Source: Anaerolineae bacterium
Lineage (GTDB): Bacteria; Chloroflexota; Anaerolineae; Aggregatilineales; Phototrophicaceae
Reading direction: 5' to 3'
Length of the DNA stretch: 64,000 nucleotides
Assembly: GCA_022822545.1 (NCBI GenBank)
Contig: JAJEBE010000049.1
Location: 1 to 64,000 of the forward strand
The position numbers were made by a program, and so were the translations under genes. A model generated the notes under the pieces. It saw only the letters and a program-made list of their open reading frames with translations. It was not told where the DNA came from and did no database searches. Below, one piece after another: positions 11,087 to 19,756 of this stretch (positions within the stretch are counted from its first letter, which is position 1; every line of letters begins with the position of its first letter).

Positions 11087-11821
11087 ATGAATATTGAGCC
11101 GTTGCACAATTGGGACCTCAACCCGAAGGCGGCGATCGCATTGCAACGCGAACTTGCCTCGCGCTTGATAAGCGACCGCCCCCTTGATTTTGCCGAGATC
11201 CGAACCGTTGCCGGGGTTGACGTCAGTGTCAAAGCCGGCATGGCGCGCGCCGCGGTCGTGGTGATGAACTATCCCGGTTTGGAGATTGTGGAAACCGCAA
11301 GCGCGCAGCGAGAGTCTACGTATCCTTACATTCCAGGCTTGCTGGCATTGCGCGAGGGGCCGGTGGTATTAAACGCATTGGAGCGGATCAGGCGCCAGCC
11401 GGATGTCTTTCTCTTTGACGGTATGGGGCAGATTCATCCGCGGAAGATGGGTATCGCGGCGCATCTCGGATTATGGCTGGGACGCCCCACTATCGGATGC
11501 GGCAAGTCGCACTTTATCGGCGAATACGAATTGCCCGCTCGGGAAAAAGGCTGTCGCCAACCCTTAACCCACGCCGGCGAACAACTCGGTATCGTCTTGC
11601 GAACGCGAACGGGCGTGAAACCGGTATACGTCTCGGTCGGGCATTTGTGCGAGATCGACAGCGCCGTCGCCTTAATCTTGGCTTGCACTAGGAAGTACCG
11701 CTTGCCGGAGCCCATCCGCGCGGCGCATAAAGCGGCCAGCCTCGCAGCAGAGACGAATTCATTACAATCGTGTTTGCCTCAAGGACTTCCGAAAATGCCC
11801 AAGGGTACATCGAATGCTTAG
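11087..11821 (+). CDS. nfi: Endonuclease V (deoxyribonuclease V)
   Basis: 244 aa; VAGVDVSVK…, YIPGLLALREGPVVLNAL, FDGMGQIHPRKMGIAAHLGLWLGRPTIGCGKSHFIGEY, VYVSVGHLCEIDSAV. Confidence 0.93.
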   Translation: MNIEPLHNWDLNPKAAIALQRELASRLISDRPLDFAEIRTVAGVDVSVKAGMARAAVVVMNYPGLEIVETASAQRESTYPYIPGLLALREGPVVLNALERIRRQPDVFLFDGMGQIHPRKMGIAAHLGLWLGRPTIGCGKSHFIGEYELPAREKGCRQPLTHAGEQLGIVLRTRTGVKPVYVSVGHLCEIDSAVALILACTRKYRLPEPIRAAHKAASLAAETNSLQSCLPQGLPKMPKGTSNA

Positions 11822-11888
11822 GCTGAGGTTGATAACCTTGTATTAGAATTTGCTTAGGATTTGCCTTGCGCTTGATCCGATACAGGGA

Positions 11889-13115
11889 ATGAAAGTAAAG
11901 CGAAACAGTTACAGATTGTTTAGCCGGCGGCCGCAGCGCAGGAGCGGTTGCGCATCCTTGCTCGTCTTGCTGTTGGTGACGATGGCGGTAGTGGTAGTTG
12001 GACGGCACTGGATTGGGCTGCGGCTCAACCACAATCGCATATTTGGGCCGGCGGTAAGCTTGCCCCAGGCCTTCGCCGCCTTCAACAGAGGGGATCTCAA
12101 AGCAGCGTTAGAGTTTGCGCAACAGCTACTTGAGCGAGATGGCGCGGATACCGCCGCGTATGAATTGCTCGTGCGGGTGTTGATTTACCGCAGTTACAGC
12201 GACGTGAGACGAGAAGATGACCGTGCCAGGGCGCTGGAAGTAAGCCGGGAGGCGATAAGGCGCTTGCCGCGCGATTCGGACGTGCAGGCTTTACATGGCT
12301 ATGCGCTGCAAGCGACAGGATCTGCCGAGGAAGCCGGTCGCATTGTCCTGCGCATTGTAGAGCGCGAGCCGGATCATGTTCTGGCGCGGATCGTGCTATC
12401 GCTGTCTTATGGCGCGCGTGGCATCGCCCAGGCTGCGCTGCGCGAAGCGGAAGCCGGGCTTGAACTGGCGCTAAATCAGCGCAGGTACGAGCTTGAAGGT
12501 CATCGCGCCATGGCGCTGGCATACGGTGATATGGGCAATTATCGGGCTGCGCTGGAGGAACTTGACAAGGCGGTTGCTTACAATGGCAAGCTGATCCCCT
12601 TGCATTTTGAGAAGGCGCTCTTCGCGCTGCAACTCGGCGATGTTGACCAAGCTACGGTGTCTTACTTCACGATCATGGCTATGTCTGATGACAACGTGAA
12701 AGCGCGGGCGCGGTTATGCGAACTTTCGGAACGCTTGCAGGAACGCGATGCCGCGCTGCGATATTGCCAGGAGGTTACCGCGCTGGCGCCGCTCTGGGAC
12801 GAGGGCTGGTATGCCTTGGGACGGCTGTATTTTCTCGATGGCGACTACGAGGAGGCGAAATCCGCCTTCGGCCATTGCAGCCGCCTGCAAGTCGAAGGCG
12901 GCGTCGCTATACATGATAGACAGCTTGATTGCTGGTATTTGCAGGGGCAGTCGGCGGAGATAATCGGCGATTGCGACTCCTTGACCCTGATCTATCGGGA
13001 ATTCCAGAACATGGCGCGTGAAGCAAGCTTGCCGCAGACCTGGAGTTATCCGCCGGATGGACCGCCGATTTGCGCCAGCGCAGTGTTGCGAGCGCGGCAA
13101 GCGACGTCGCCGTGA
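11889..13115 (+). CDS. Membrane-anchored tetratricopeptide repeat protein
   Basis: N-terminal TM (CASLLVLLLVTMAVVVVGRHW) followed by repeated TPR-like helices. The 11850 start in the ORF track uses TTG; internal ATG at 11889 preferred. Confidence 0.7.
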   Translation: MKVKRNSYRLFSRRPQRRSGCASLLVLLLVTMAVVVVGRHWIGLRLNHNRIFGPAVSLPQAFAAFNRGDLKAALEFAQQLLERDGADTAAYELLVRVLIYRSYSDVRREDDRARALEVSREAIRRLPRDSDVQALHGYALQATGSAEEAGRIVLRIVEREPDHVLARIVLSLSYGARGIAQAALREAEAGLELALNQRRYELEGHRAMALAYGDMGNYRAALEELDKAVAYNGKLIPLHFEKALFALQLGDVDQATVSYFTIMAMSDDNVKARARLCELSERLQERDAALRYCQEVTALAPLWDEGWYALGRLYFLDGDYEEAKSAFGHCSRLQVEGGVAIHDRQLDCWYLQGQSAEIIGDCDSLTLIYREFQNMAREASLPQTWSYPPDGPPICASAVLRARQATSP

Positions 13116-13124
13116 AGTAATGTG

Positions 13125-14282
13125 TCAGGCCGTTTCCGCGTCAGCTTCATCTAGGGCGATGCGATAAAGGGCAATGGTAGCGTCTGTGACATGGCGCAAG
13201 GTGAATCCCGCGAGTACGATTTCGCGGCCTCTGGCGCCCATGGCGCGGCGCCGGGTCGGATCATCGATCAGTTGCTCGACGGCGGCGGCGAGGGCGTCAA
13301 TGTCCTTTGGAGGGACGAGCAAACCGTTGTCTTCGTGAAGTACAATTTCCCGGCAGCCGGGACTGTCTGTGGCGACGCAAGCGCGAGCGCAAGCAGCCGC
13401 TTCGATGAGGACCTTGGGTACGCCCTCGCCATAGGTCGATGGCAGACATGCAATATCGCTCTCCGCGTATACAGCGGGCATATCATCGCGTTTGCCCTGC
13501 CACTCGATCAGGCCGGCATTATGCCAGGCTTCAAGTTGCGCCGCCGGGACATTCAGGGGGCTGGTGCTTTCTTCGTATCCGACCACGCGAAAACGCGCCT
13601 TGCTGCGAAGCCGGCGCGCCACCTCGACAAAATCGCCGACGCCCTTTTGCCAGAGCAGGCGACCGGCAAAGAGGACAACCGGCTTATCCGATGGCGTCTC
13701 AGGGCGGGGGCGGAATTCTGTTTCGTCAACGCCGGAGCCGCGGATCAGTCTTGTCCTTTCGCGTTTAATCAAGCTCCGCTCCACAAAGCCCCGCTGGTCG
13801 TCCGGGTTCTGGAAGATCATGTGCGTGCGAGAGCCCGCCAGCGCAAACCGGAACGCTGGCCGACTGAGCAGAGCCAGGGTTTTCGCCTTGAGGTCGGCGC
13901 CGGCGAAGAGGTAGCCCAAGCCGCTCATGGCTTGAATGACTGGAATGCCGCCTGTTAATCTGGCCGCGATACCGCCGTAAATCACGGGCTTGATGCTGAC
14001 GTGGTGAAGCAGATCGGGCTGCAAGTCCGCATAGAGCTTGCGCAGGGCGAGCAAAGTCTTTAATTCGCGCAGTGGATTCATGCCATGCTGGCTTAATGGC
14101 AGCGGGTAGAAAGGGAAGCCGTTCTCGGTGATTTCGTTTACTGAAACGGCATCCGCGCCAGAAGTCGCGATATGGACATCAAATCCGGCGGCGCGCGCCG
14201 CAATCGCCAAAGGTAGGCGGTGGGAGACGAAGAAGCGCGCGATGTTTACGACGTAGAGCAACTTGTGAGGCTTCTGGCGCAA
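13125..14282 (-). CDS. Glycosyltransferase family 4 protein
   Basis: 385 aa; KPVVLFAGRLLWQKGVGDFVEVARRL and IACLPSTYGEGVPKVLIEAAACARACVATDSPGCREIVLHEDNGLLVPPKD. Confidence 0.88.
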   Translation of the reverse strand: MRQKPHKLLYVVNIARFFVSHRLPLAIAARAAGFDVHIATSGADAVSVNEITENGFPFYPLPLSQHGMNPLRELKTLLALRKLYADLQPDLLHHVSIKPVIYGGIAARLTGGIPVIQAMSGLGYLFAGADLKAKTLALLSRPAFRFALAGSRTHMIFQNPDDQRGFVERSLIKRERTRLIRGSGVDETEFRPRPETPSDKPVVLFAGRLLWQKGVGDFVEVARRLRSKARFRVVGYEESTSPLNVPAAQLEAWHNAGLIEWQGKRDDMPAVYAESDIACLPSTYGEGVPKVLIEAAACARACVATDSPGCREIVLHEDNGLLVPPKDIDALAAAVEQLIDDPTRRRAMGARGREIVLAGFTLRHVTDATIALYRIALDEADAETA

Positions 14283-14352
14283 GGATGTCCCCTTGGATCA
14301 ACTGAGCGCGAATGTCATTTGGCGCCGGCAACGACGGTGCTTGACACGGGGT

Positions 14353-14868
14353 CTATGATCCTTTTTGGACTTCAACCAGCGGAATTTCGCTGGTGTCGTC
14401 GACGCCGGCTATGGTCTCGCTCAGAGCCTCGACCGGCGCGTGACGAGCGAGGCGCGCGCCGGCCAGGACATAAACGAGCACACCCAAAGACGATAGTCCG
14501 AAGCTCGCGAGGATGCCAATCATTTGCAGTTGGCCGAAGAAAATGTCGCCGGCGTCATCGCGAATATGAGACCCGAAACCCAATATGTCCGCCAGGCCGG
14601 CCAACGCGGCGAAGAGCAATCCGGTTAATGCCAACCGTATCCCGACCTGCTGGCTGAGAGTGGCCGGCACTTCAAGATAAAAGGTGTACTTGATGTAGAC
14701 CATTGCGCCCAGTATCAGCAGGCTGTAGCCGGCAATAACCATCGTCACCTGAACGAGGCCGATGCCGGCGGTCGGCACTGCGCCGGTGACGCCGGGAAAC
14801 AGACCCATCAAACAGATCATGGCGCCAAGGGCGCCTAATGCGATGCCAACTTGCGCAAACCGCCACAT
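14353..14868 (-). CDS. Small multi-TM membrane protein of unknown function
   Basis: 171 aa with about four hydrophobic segments; 6 bp downstream of the dipeptidase gene on the same strand. Confidence 0.6.
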   Translation of the reverse strand: MWRFAQVGIALGALGAMICLMGLFPGVTGAVPTAGIGLVQVTMVIAGYSLLILGAMVYIKYTFYLEVPATLSQQVGIRLALTGLLFAALAGLADILGFGSHIRDDAGDIFFGQLQMIGILASFGLSSLGVLVYVLAGARLARHAPVEALSETIAGVDDTSEIPLVEVQKGS

Positions 14869-14874
14869 AAACGT

Positions 14875-15936
14875 TTATTCGACCGGCAAGGATTCCCTTA
14901 GTCTGCCGAGCATATTTCCCCCCAGAATCGCCGCCACATCCGGCTCGCTGAAGCCACGTTGCAGCAGAGCCCCCCGCAGAAGCCACAAGTCGCTGGATGT
15001 GTCGATCTCGTCCGGCAGGCTGGTGTAGGCATAGCCGCCGTCGATATCGCTGCCGAGCCCAACGTGATCGACCGAGCCGGTAAGCTGGCACACATAATCT
15101 ACCGCGTCAACCCAGTGCGAAATTGTCACACGGCGTTTTGGGTCGCTGGGGTGCCAGTCCTTCCTCAAGTAACGATTATACATCATGATGCCCATGACCC
15201 CATCGCGCTCGGCGAGCCTTACGATGAGTTCGTCGGATAAGCAGCGCGGACTGTCGTGAAAGTAACGCGGGTTGGCATGGCTGGCGATGATCGGCGCCTC
15301 GTAGCGCTCGGTGGCAGCGGCCGCGGCTCGGCCCGACAAGCCGGAGATATCGAGCAGGACATTGTAGCTGGCCATGACCTCAAGCAGGTCGTATCCGAGC
15401 CGGGTAAGTTCGCCGTCATAGCCGGCGACGTATCGGTTTGGCTGCCAGGCCGGCGCCAGGACGCGCAGACCGTCTTCCAGCCACTGTTCGCACTGCTGCG
15501 GCTCGGAGATAGGTTCCGCGCCTTTCATCAGCGGGACTATGCCTTGCAGATGTTGCCCCAGCGATTTGTCCTCGCGCCAGGAATCCAGCACCTTGGTCAG
15601 GTCAGCAGCGGAGAGAACAAGCTCAACCCGCTCGTTGTCATCGGCGAGCCGGCGGTAGTAATCCAGTTGCCAGCGGGCCAGCGCTTGGGCATCGCCGGTC
15701 CCGCGATAGGCATAGCGCTGCCAGGGTTGCAGCGTCGGCGAAGATTCGGCGATGACTTTTAAGCTGCCGAAGACGATGGCGATGCGGCCGAGCAGATTGT
15801 CGCGCAGGCTGGTCATTGCCGGCGGCAGATCGCGCTTCGGTTCGCTCTGGCGTTGGCGCCAAGCCCAAGTAGTGAAGTCGCGCCCAAGCTGTTGGGCGTT
15901 GAAGGCGATGTTCTGCTGCGCGTCAACGATGATCAT
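14875..15936 (-). CDS. Membrane-dipeptidase-like (peptidase M19) protein
   Basis: 353 aa; IIVDAQQNIAFNAQ N-terminus, IIASHANPRYFHDSPRCLSDELIVRLAERDGVMGIMMYNRYL, GSVDHVGLGSDIDGGYA. Confidence 0.88.
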   Translation of the reverse strand: MIIVDAQQNIAFNAQQLGRDFTTWAWRQRQSEPKRDLPPAMTSLRDNLLGRIAIVFGSLKVIAESSPTLQPWQRYAYRGTGDAQALARWQLDYYRRLADDNERVELVLSAADLTKVLDSWREDKSLGQHLQGIVPLMKGAEPISEPQQCEQWLEDGLRVLAPAWQPNRYVAGYDGELTRLGYDLLEVMASYNVLLDISGLSGRAAAAATERYEAPIIASHANPRYFHDSPRCLSDELIVRLAERDGVMGIMMYNRYLRKDWHPSDPKRRVTISHWVDAVDYVCQLTGSVDHVGLGSDIDGGYAYTSLPDEIDTSSDLWLLRGALLQRGFSEPDVAAILGGNMLGRLRESLPVE

Positions 15937-16469
15937 ATTGGGCGTCCGTCATGACTGTCTGCGATAGCCATAGGATTCAGAGGTTTCCAGGCGTCATGAT
16001 AGTCTAATTCGATCCCGAAAGCCGCGTCGAGAATTGCAGCATGTGTGGACACGGTCGCCTAAGCCATGCTCCTTGATTCCGGCGAAGTAATCAGAATCAT
16101 GAAATCGCCGCCTGTCAATGAGGAGCTTTTGCCATCACTTTGGCAGAGTTTATGATGAAGGGGACGATGGAACCACAAAGAAAAAATCAGGGAGATTGGC
16201 GCGTATTTGCCGGATTTAGGCAATGGAAATCGGGATGTTGGCAAAGGCTGAAGCGCAGTGTTGACGGGGGATTGGACGGTTTTCAGCGCGGGATTGGCGT
16301 TGGCGCGGAAAAACTTTTTCTGCGCCAATGTTATCTGGTCCGGGCTGGTTGTTTTGGCGCGAGCAGAATTTCGCCAATGAGGACAGGGAGCGAATGGGCG
16401 GCAGTCTGAGCTATTCGATTGTTAAGGCGCGGGCAGGGTCAGTGTAGCATGGATTGGCTGGTTATTCGA

Positions 16470-16481
16470 GAACAAATGTTC
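16470..16481. promoter_or_regulatory. LexA-like inverted repeat GAAC-AAAT-GTTC
   Basis: Perfect GAACNNNNGTTC in the 15937-16740 intergenic region; motif match only. Confidence 0.25.
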
Positions 16482-16740
16482 ATAAATTGGGAGATTCTTA
16501 GCAAAGTCGCCGGCAGGTCTCAACCTGGCTCGTAAATAATATGAAACGTCACCGCCGCAGATCTGTCTGGGGTGAAGTAGATTTGGGCGGCTTGAGCACC
16601 TTGCCAAGTGCTCACTCCTCAGCGTTGATACGGGGAATGACGACTCGCCGATGCCCTTAAGAAGGCTGGTCGAATGCGCCTGAATCTCCTAGAATCGCTT
16701 CTGCTTGGAGTTGCCAAGGATGCTTTCGAAGAGGCCATCG

Positions 16741-18396
16741 ATGCATATTCTGCGTGTCAACAATATCACGGTGAACTTTGCCGGACGCGAGCTGTATCGA
16801 GGCTTGTCCTGGGTCATCGGCGACAAAGATCGCATCGCGCTGGTGGGACCCAACGGCGCGGGCAAATCGACGTTGTTCAAGGCACTGACAGGGGAGGTTG
16901 AACTGGAGCGCGGGCATATATCGCGAGGGACCGGCTTGCGCATCGGCTACTTGCCGCAGGACATCAGCCTGCCGCCGGCTGCCACTCTGATTGAAGCGGC
17001 GATGATCAAGCCGCCGGAGTTGGCCGAGGCTGAGGGGACTTTGAGCGCGATCGAGAGCCAACTGGCCGATCCCGAGGTCTATGGCGACGAGGAGTGTCTG
17101 GCGCAGACTTTGTCGTGGCATGAAGCCGTGCTGACTCAATATGAACAAATGAACGGCGGCCGCCACGCGAGCCACGTTCGCGAGTTGCTGGCGATGCTGG
17201 GCTTCAGCGCCGATGACTACAACTTGCCCACAGGGGCCTTGTCCGGCGGCCAGAAGAAGATGGTCGCGCTGGTGCAGTTGGCGGTGTCCGCGCCCGATAT
17301 CTTGCTGCTTGATGAGCCGGACAATCACCTGGATATGCGCGGAAAGAATCAGTTGGAGCGTTTCATCCTCAACTACCGCAAGAGCGTTGTGATTATCTCG
17401 CATGACCGTTATCTGCTGGACGAGGTGGCGACGCAGACGGTCGAGCTGGAGAATGGCAAGCTCACCATCTATCACGGCAATTACTCGTATTATGTCAATG
17501 AGCGCGAGTTGCGGCGCTTGCGACAGCAGCAGCAATATGTGACGCAGCAGAAAGAGATCGCCCGTATTGAAGCGATGATCGAGCGTTTTGAGCGCTGGGC
17601 AAAGCAGGTACTGAGCCGCAAGCATATGTTGGCGGCGCGGCAGAGGCGGCGCATGCTGCAGAAAATGGAAGAACGCGGCGAGATCATCGAAAAGGTCTTC
17701 GACCCCAAGTTGATGGGCTTCAAGGTGGAGGGATGGCGCGGGAGCAAGAAGGCGCTTGAGCTTATTGATGTCTCGCTGGCCTTTGACGATGAACCACTGA
17801 TTCGGGACGCCAATCTCTTGTTGCGGCATGGCGAGCGGGTTGGCGTCATCGGGCCCAATGGCGCGGGAAAGACAGTGCTGCTGCGGATGATCCTCGGAGA
17901 ATTGGAAGCGAGCGCCGGGAGCGTCAAGGTCGGGCCCAGCATTCGCATCGGTTACTATTCGCAGGAGCATCAGACGCTGGAGGATTGGCTGGATCGAGCG
18001 CCGCTGGATCTCATCCGCAACTTGCAGAATAGCAATGAGCAAAGCGCGGTCAACTTCCTGCTGCGGATGGCATTCAGTTACGAGCAGGCGCGTCAGCCGA
18101 TCAGGACGTTGTCCGGCGGGGAACGAAGCCGCCTGCAACTGGCGCTGGTCATGCTGCGAGGGCCAAACTTGCTGCTGCTGGATGAGCCGACCAACAACCT
18201 CGATATCGCCTCGGTAGAGGTGCTGGAAGACGCGCTGGACGAATTCGTCGGCACGGCGCTGATAGTATCGCACGACCGATATTTTCTGGATCAAACGGTT
18301 GACCGGGTGGTGGAGATCGCTGAGGGAAATCTGCGGGAGTATGCGGGCGGCTATACCGAGTATCTTGAGGCGACAGGTCAATTGCAGGCCAGCTAG
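16741..18396 (+). CDS. ABC-F family ATP-binding protein (Uup/EttA-like)
   Basis: Two Walker A (GPNGAGKSTLFKAL; GPNGAGKTVLLRM) and two ABC signatures (LSGGQKKMVAL; LSGGERSRLQLAL), no TM domains. Start at ATG 16741 preferred over 16705. Confidence 0.92.
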   Translation: MHILRVNNITVNFAGRELYRGLSWVIGDKDRIALVGPNGAGKSTLFKALTGEVELERGHISRGTGLRIGYLPQDISLPPAATLIEAAMIKPPELAEAEGTLSAIESQLADPEVYGDEECLAQTLSWHEAVLTQYEQMNGGRHASHVRELLAMLGFSADDYNLPTGALSGGQKKMVALVQLAVSAPDILLLDEPDNHLDMRGKNQLERFILNYRKSVVIISHDRYLLDEVATQTVELENGKLTIYHGNYSYYVNERELRRLRQQQQYVTQQKEIARIEAMIERFERWAKQVLSRKHMLAARQRRRMLQKMEERGEIIEKVFDPKLMGFKVEGWRGSKKALELIDVSLAFDDEPLIRDANLLLRHGERVGVIGPNGAGKTVLLRMILGELEASAGSVKVGPSIRIGYYSQEHQTLEDWLDRAPLDLIRNLQNSNEQSAVNFLLRMAFSYEQARQPIRTLSGGERSRLQLALVMLRGPNLLLLDEPTNNLDIASVEVLEDALDEFVGTALIVSHDRYFLDQTVDRVVEIAEGNLREYAGGYTEYLEATGQLQAS

Positions 18397-19181
18397 TCAG
18401 ATTTTGCCAGGCCTCTGACGACAGCGCCGGGAATGGTGAATTCAAAGTCGTCATCGCGTATTTCCAGCGGCAGGCTGAAACCGCGTTTAATATCCGCCGG
18501 GGCGCCATCAAAGAGGGCCTTGATCATGCCGGCGTTTTGAGCGGGCGTCGCCATGCGTTTGGTCCAGGTAGCGAAGCGCAGGCTCAGGTCAAAGGTGAGG
18601 AGAACTTCGCTATCAAAGCCGACGCCGGCCAACATCGCAGTCCATTCGGACAGGCGGTAATCGCGGACGTGTGACGGGTCGCGCAGGAGTTCGATCGCTT
18701 GCAAAAAAGTATCCTGGGCGTAGTCTTCGGGCGCGACAATGTCGCTGATGAGCAGCCCGCCACCTGGCTTTAGCAGGCGACGAAACTCCGCCAGCGCTCG
18801 TTGCGGATGGGGCCAATGGTGCGCGCTATAGCGTGTGACAACGAGATCGAAGCTATGGGCCGGGAAGGGCAGGCGTTCCACATCGGCGAGTTGCGCCGCC
18901 ACGTTATGCACGCCGCGTTCCCGCGCCAGCGTTTCCACTTGCTCTAGCATGGCGGCGGTGAAGTCACAGGCGATGACGCGAGCGACGCGCGGAGCAAAGG
19001 CGAGCGATGTATGGCCGGCGCCGCAGCCGGCATCCAGTATGACGCTTTCCGGCTTGAGGGCGGAGGATGCGACCATGAGGTCAAGGTCATCGCCAACGGC
19101 GTGGACCTTGCTTGTCCGGTAATTGGCGGCGACATCGCTAAACCGTCGCCGCACTTGGTCTCTCACATCACGCATCGGCAT
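18393..19181 (-). CDS. Class I SAM-dependent methyltransferase
   Basis: 262 aa; VILDAGCGAGHTSLAFAPRVARVIACDFTAAMLEQ, LPFPAHSFDLVVTRYSAHHWPHPQRALAEFRRLLKPGGGLLISD. Confidence 0.88.
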   Translation of the reverse strand: MPMRDVRDQVRRRFSDVAANYRTSKVHAVGDDLDLMVASSALKPESVILDAGCGAGHTSLAFAPRVARVIACDFTAAMLEQVETLARERGVHNVAAQLADVERLPFPAHSFDLVVTRYSAHHWPHPQRALAEFRRLLKPGGGLLISDIVAPEDYAQDTFLQAIELLRDPSHVRDYRLSEWTAMLAGVGFDSEVLLTFDLSLRFATWTKRMATPAQNAGMIKALFDGAPADIKRGFSLPLEIRDDDFEFTIPGAVVRGLAKSD

Positions 19182-19230
19182 GGTCCCTTTGTGCTCCGGG
19201 CGAATCCCAGGGCAATCACTTCAAATTATG

Positions 19231-19370
19231 TTTACCACCGAGTACACCGAGTATTATAGAGTACAGAGAGAAAAGTTGATTAAACAGTTAAGTATCAGCG
19301 ACAGTTCCGCTTTCTGAAGGTCTAAAATCTACCAATATCTCTGTGTCCTCAATTTAACTTGGTGTAGAAG
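19231..19370. repeat. Approx. 140-bp element with inverted CCACCGAGTACACCGAG / CTTGGTGTAG ends
   Basis: TTTACCACCGAGTACACCGAGTATTATAGAG… at the left; right end reads in reverse complement CTACACCAAGTTAAATTGAGGACACAGAG. Related pair at 61009-61152. Confidence 0.5.
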
Positions 19371-19545
19371 GGCTGTGTCTACGCGCCCCTCGGTGGCGGA
19401 ATTTCAGCTTGGTTCTTCGTCATCCCATGCGTCATTAATTTAGAGGATTGTCTTGAGGCGAATCCAATTAGGGATTGTCATCAGAGAAAATTGTGATACA
19501 CTGATTTTGCGTTACTCCAAAGGACGGTCGAGATAAAGGTCAGTC

Positions 19546-19575
19546 TTGACAGAACGTTTCTTTTTGTTGTACACT
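19546..19575 (+). promoter_or_regulatory. Putative sigma-70 promoter for rpoB
   Basis: TTGACA (19546-19551), 18-nt spacer, TACACT (19570-19575); leaves a leader of about 175 nt before the rpoB start. Confidence 0.5.
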
Positions 19576-19756
19576 GCAAGCTTGCAGTCCTCATGCTGTC
19601 ACAACTTATCGAGTAAATGATAGAGGGTATAGACACATTACGTGTTGTATGCGCTTTAGCTATCCCTTACAAGTCTCGAATGACGAGGCTTAAGGTTCGT
19701 CGTGCATTCATTCCGTCCGGTCAGCTGCGTCATCTATTCCTCCAAGGAGCCGTGCC

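Noticed and set aside
16657-18381. 574-aa minus-strand ORF
   Set aside because: Antisense to the ABC-F gene; mirrored coding artefact.
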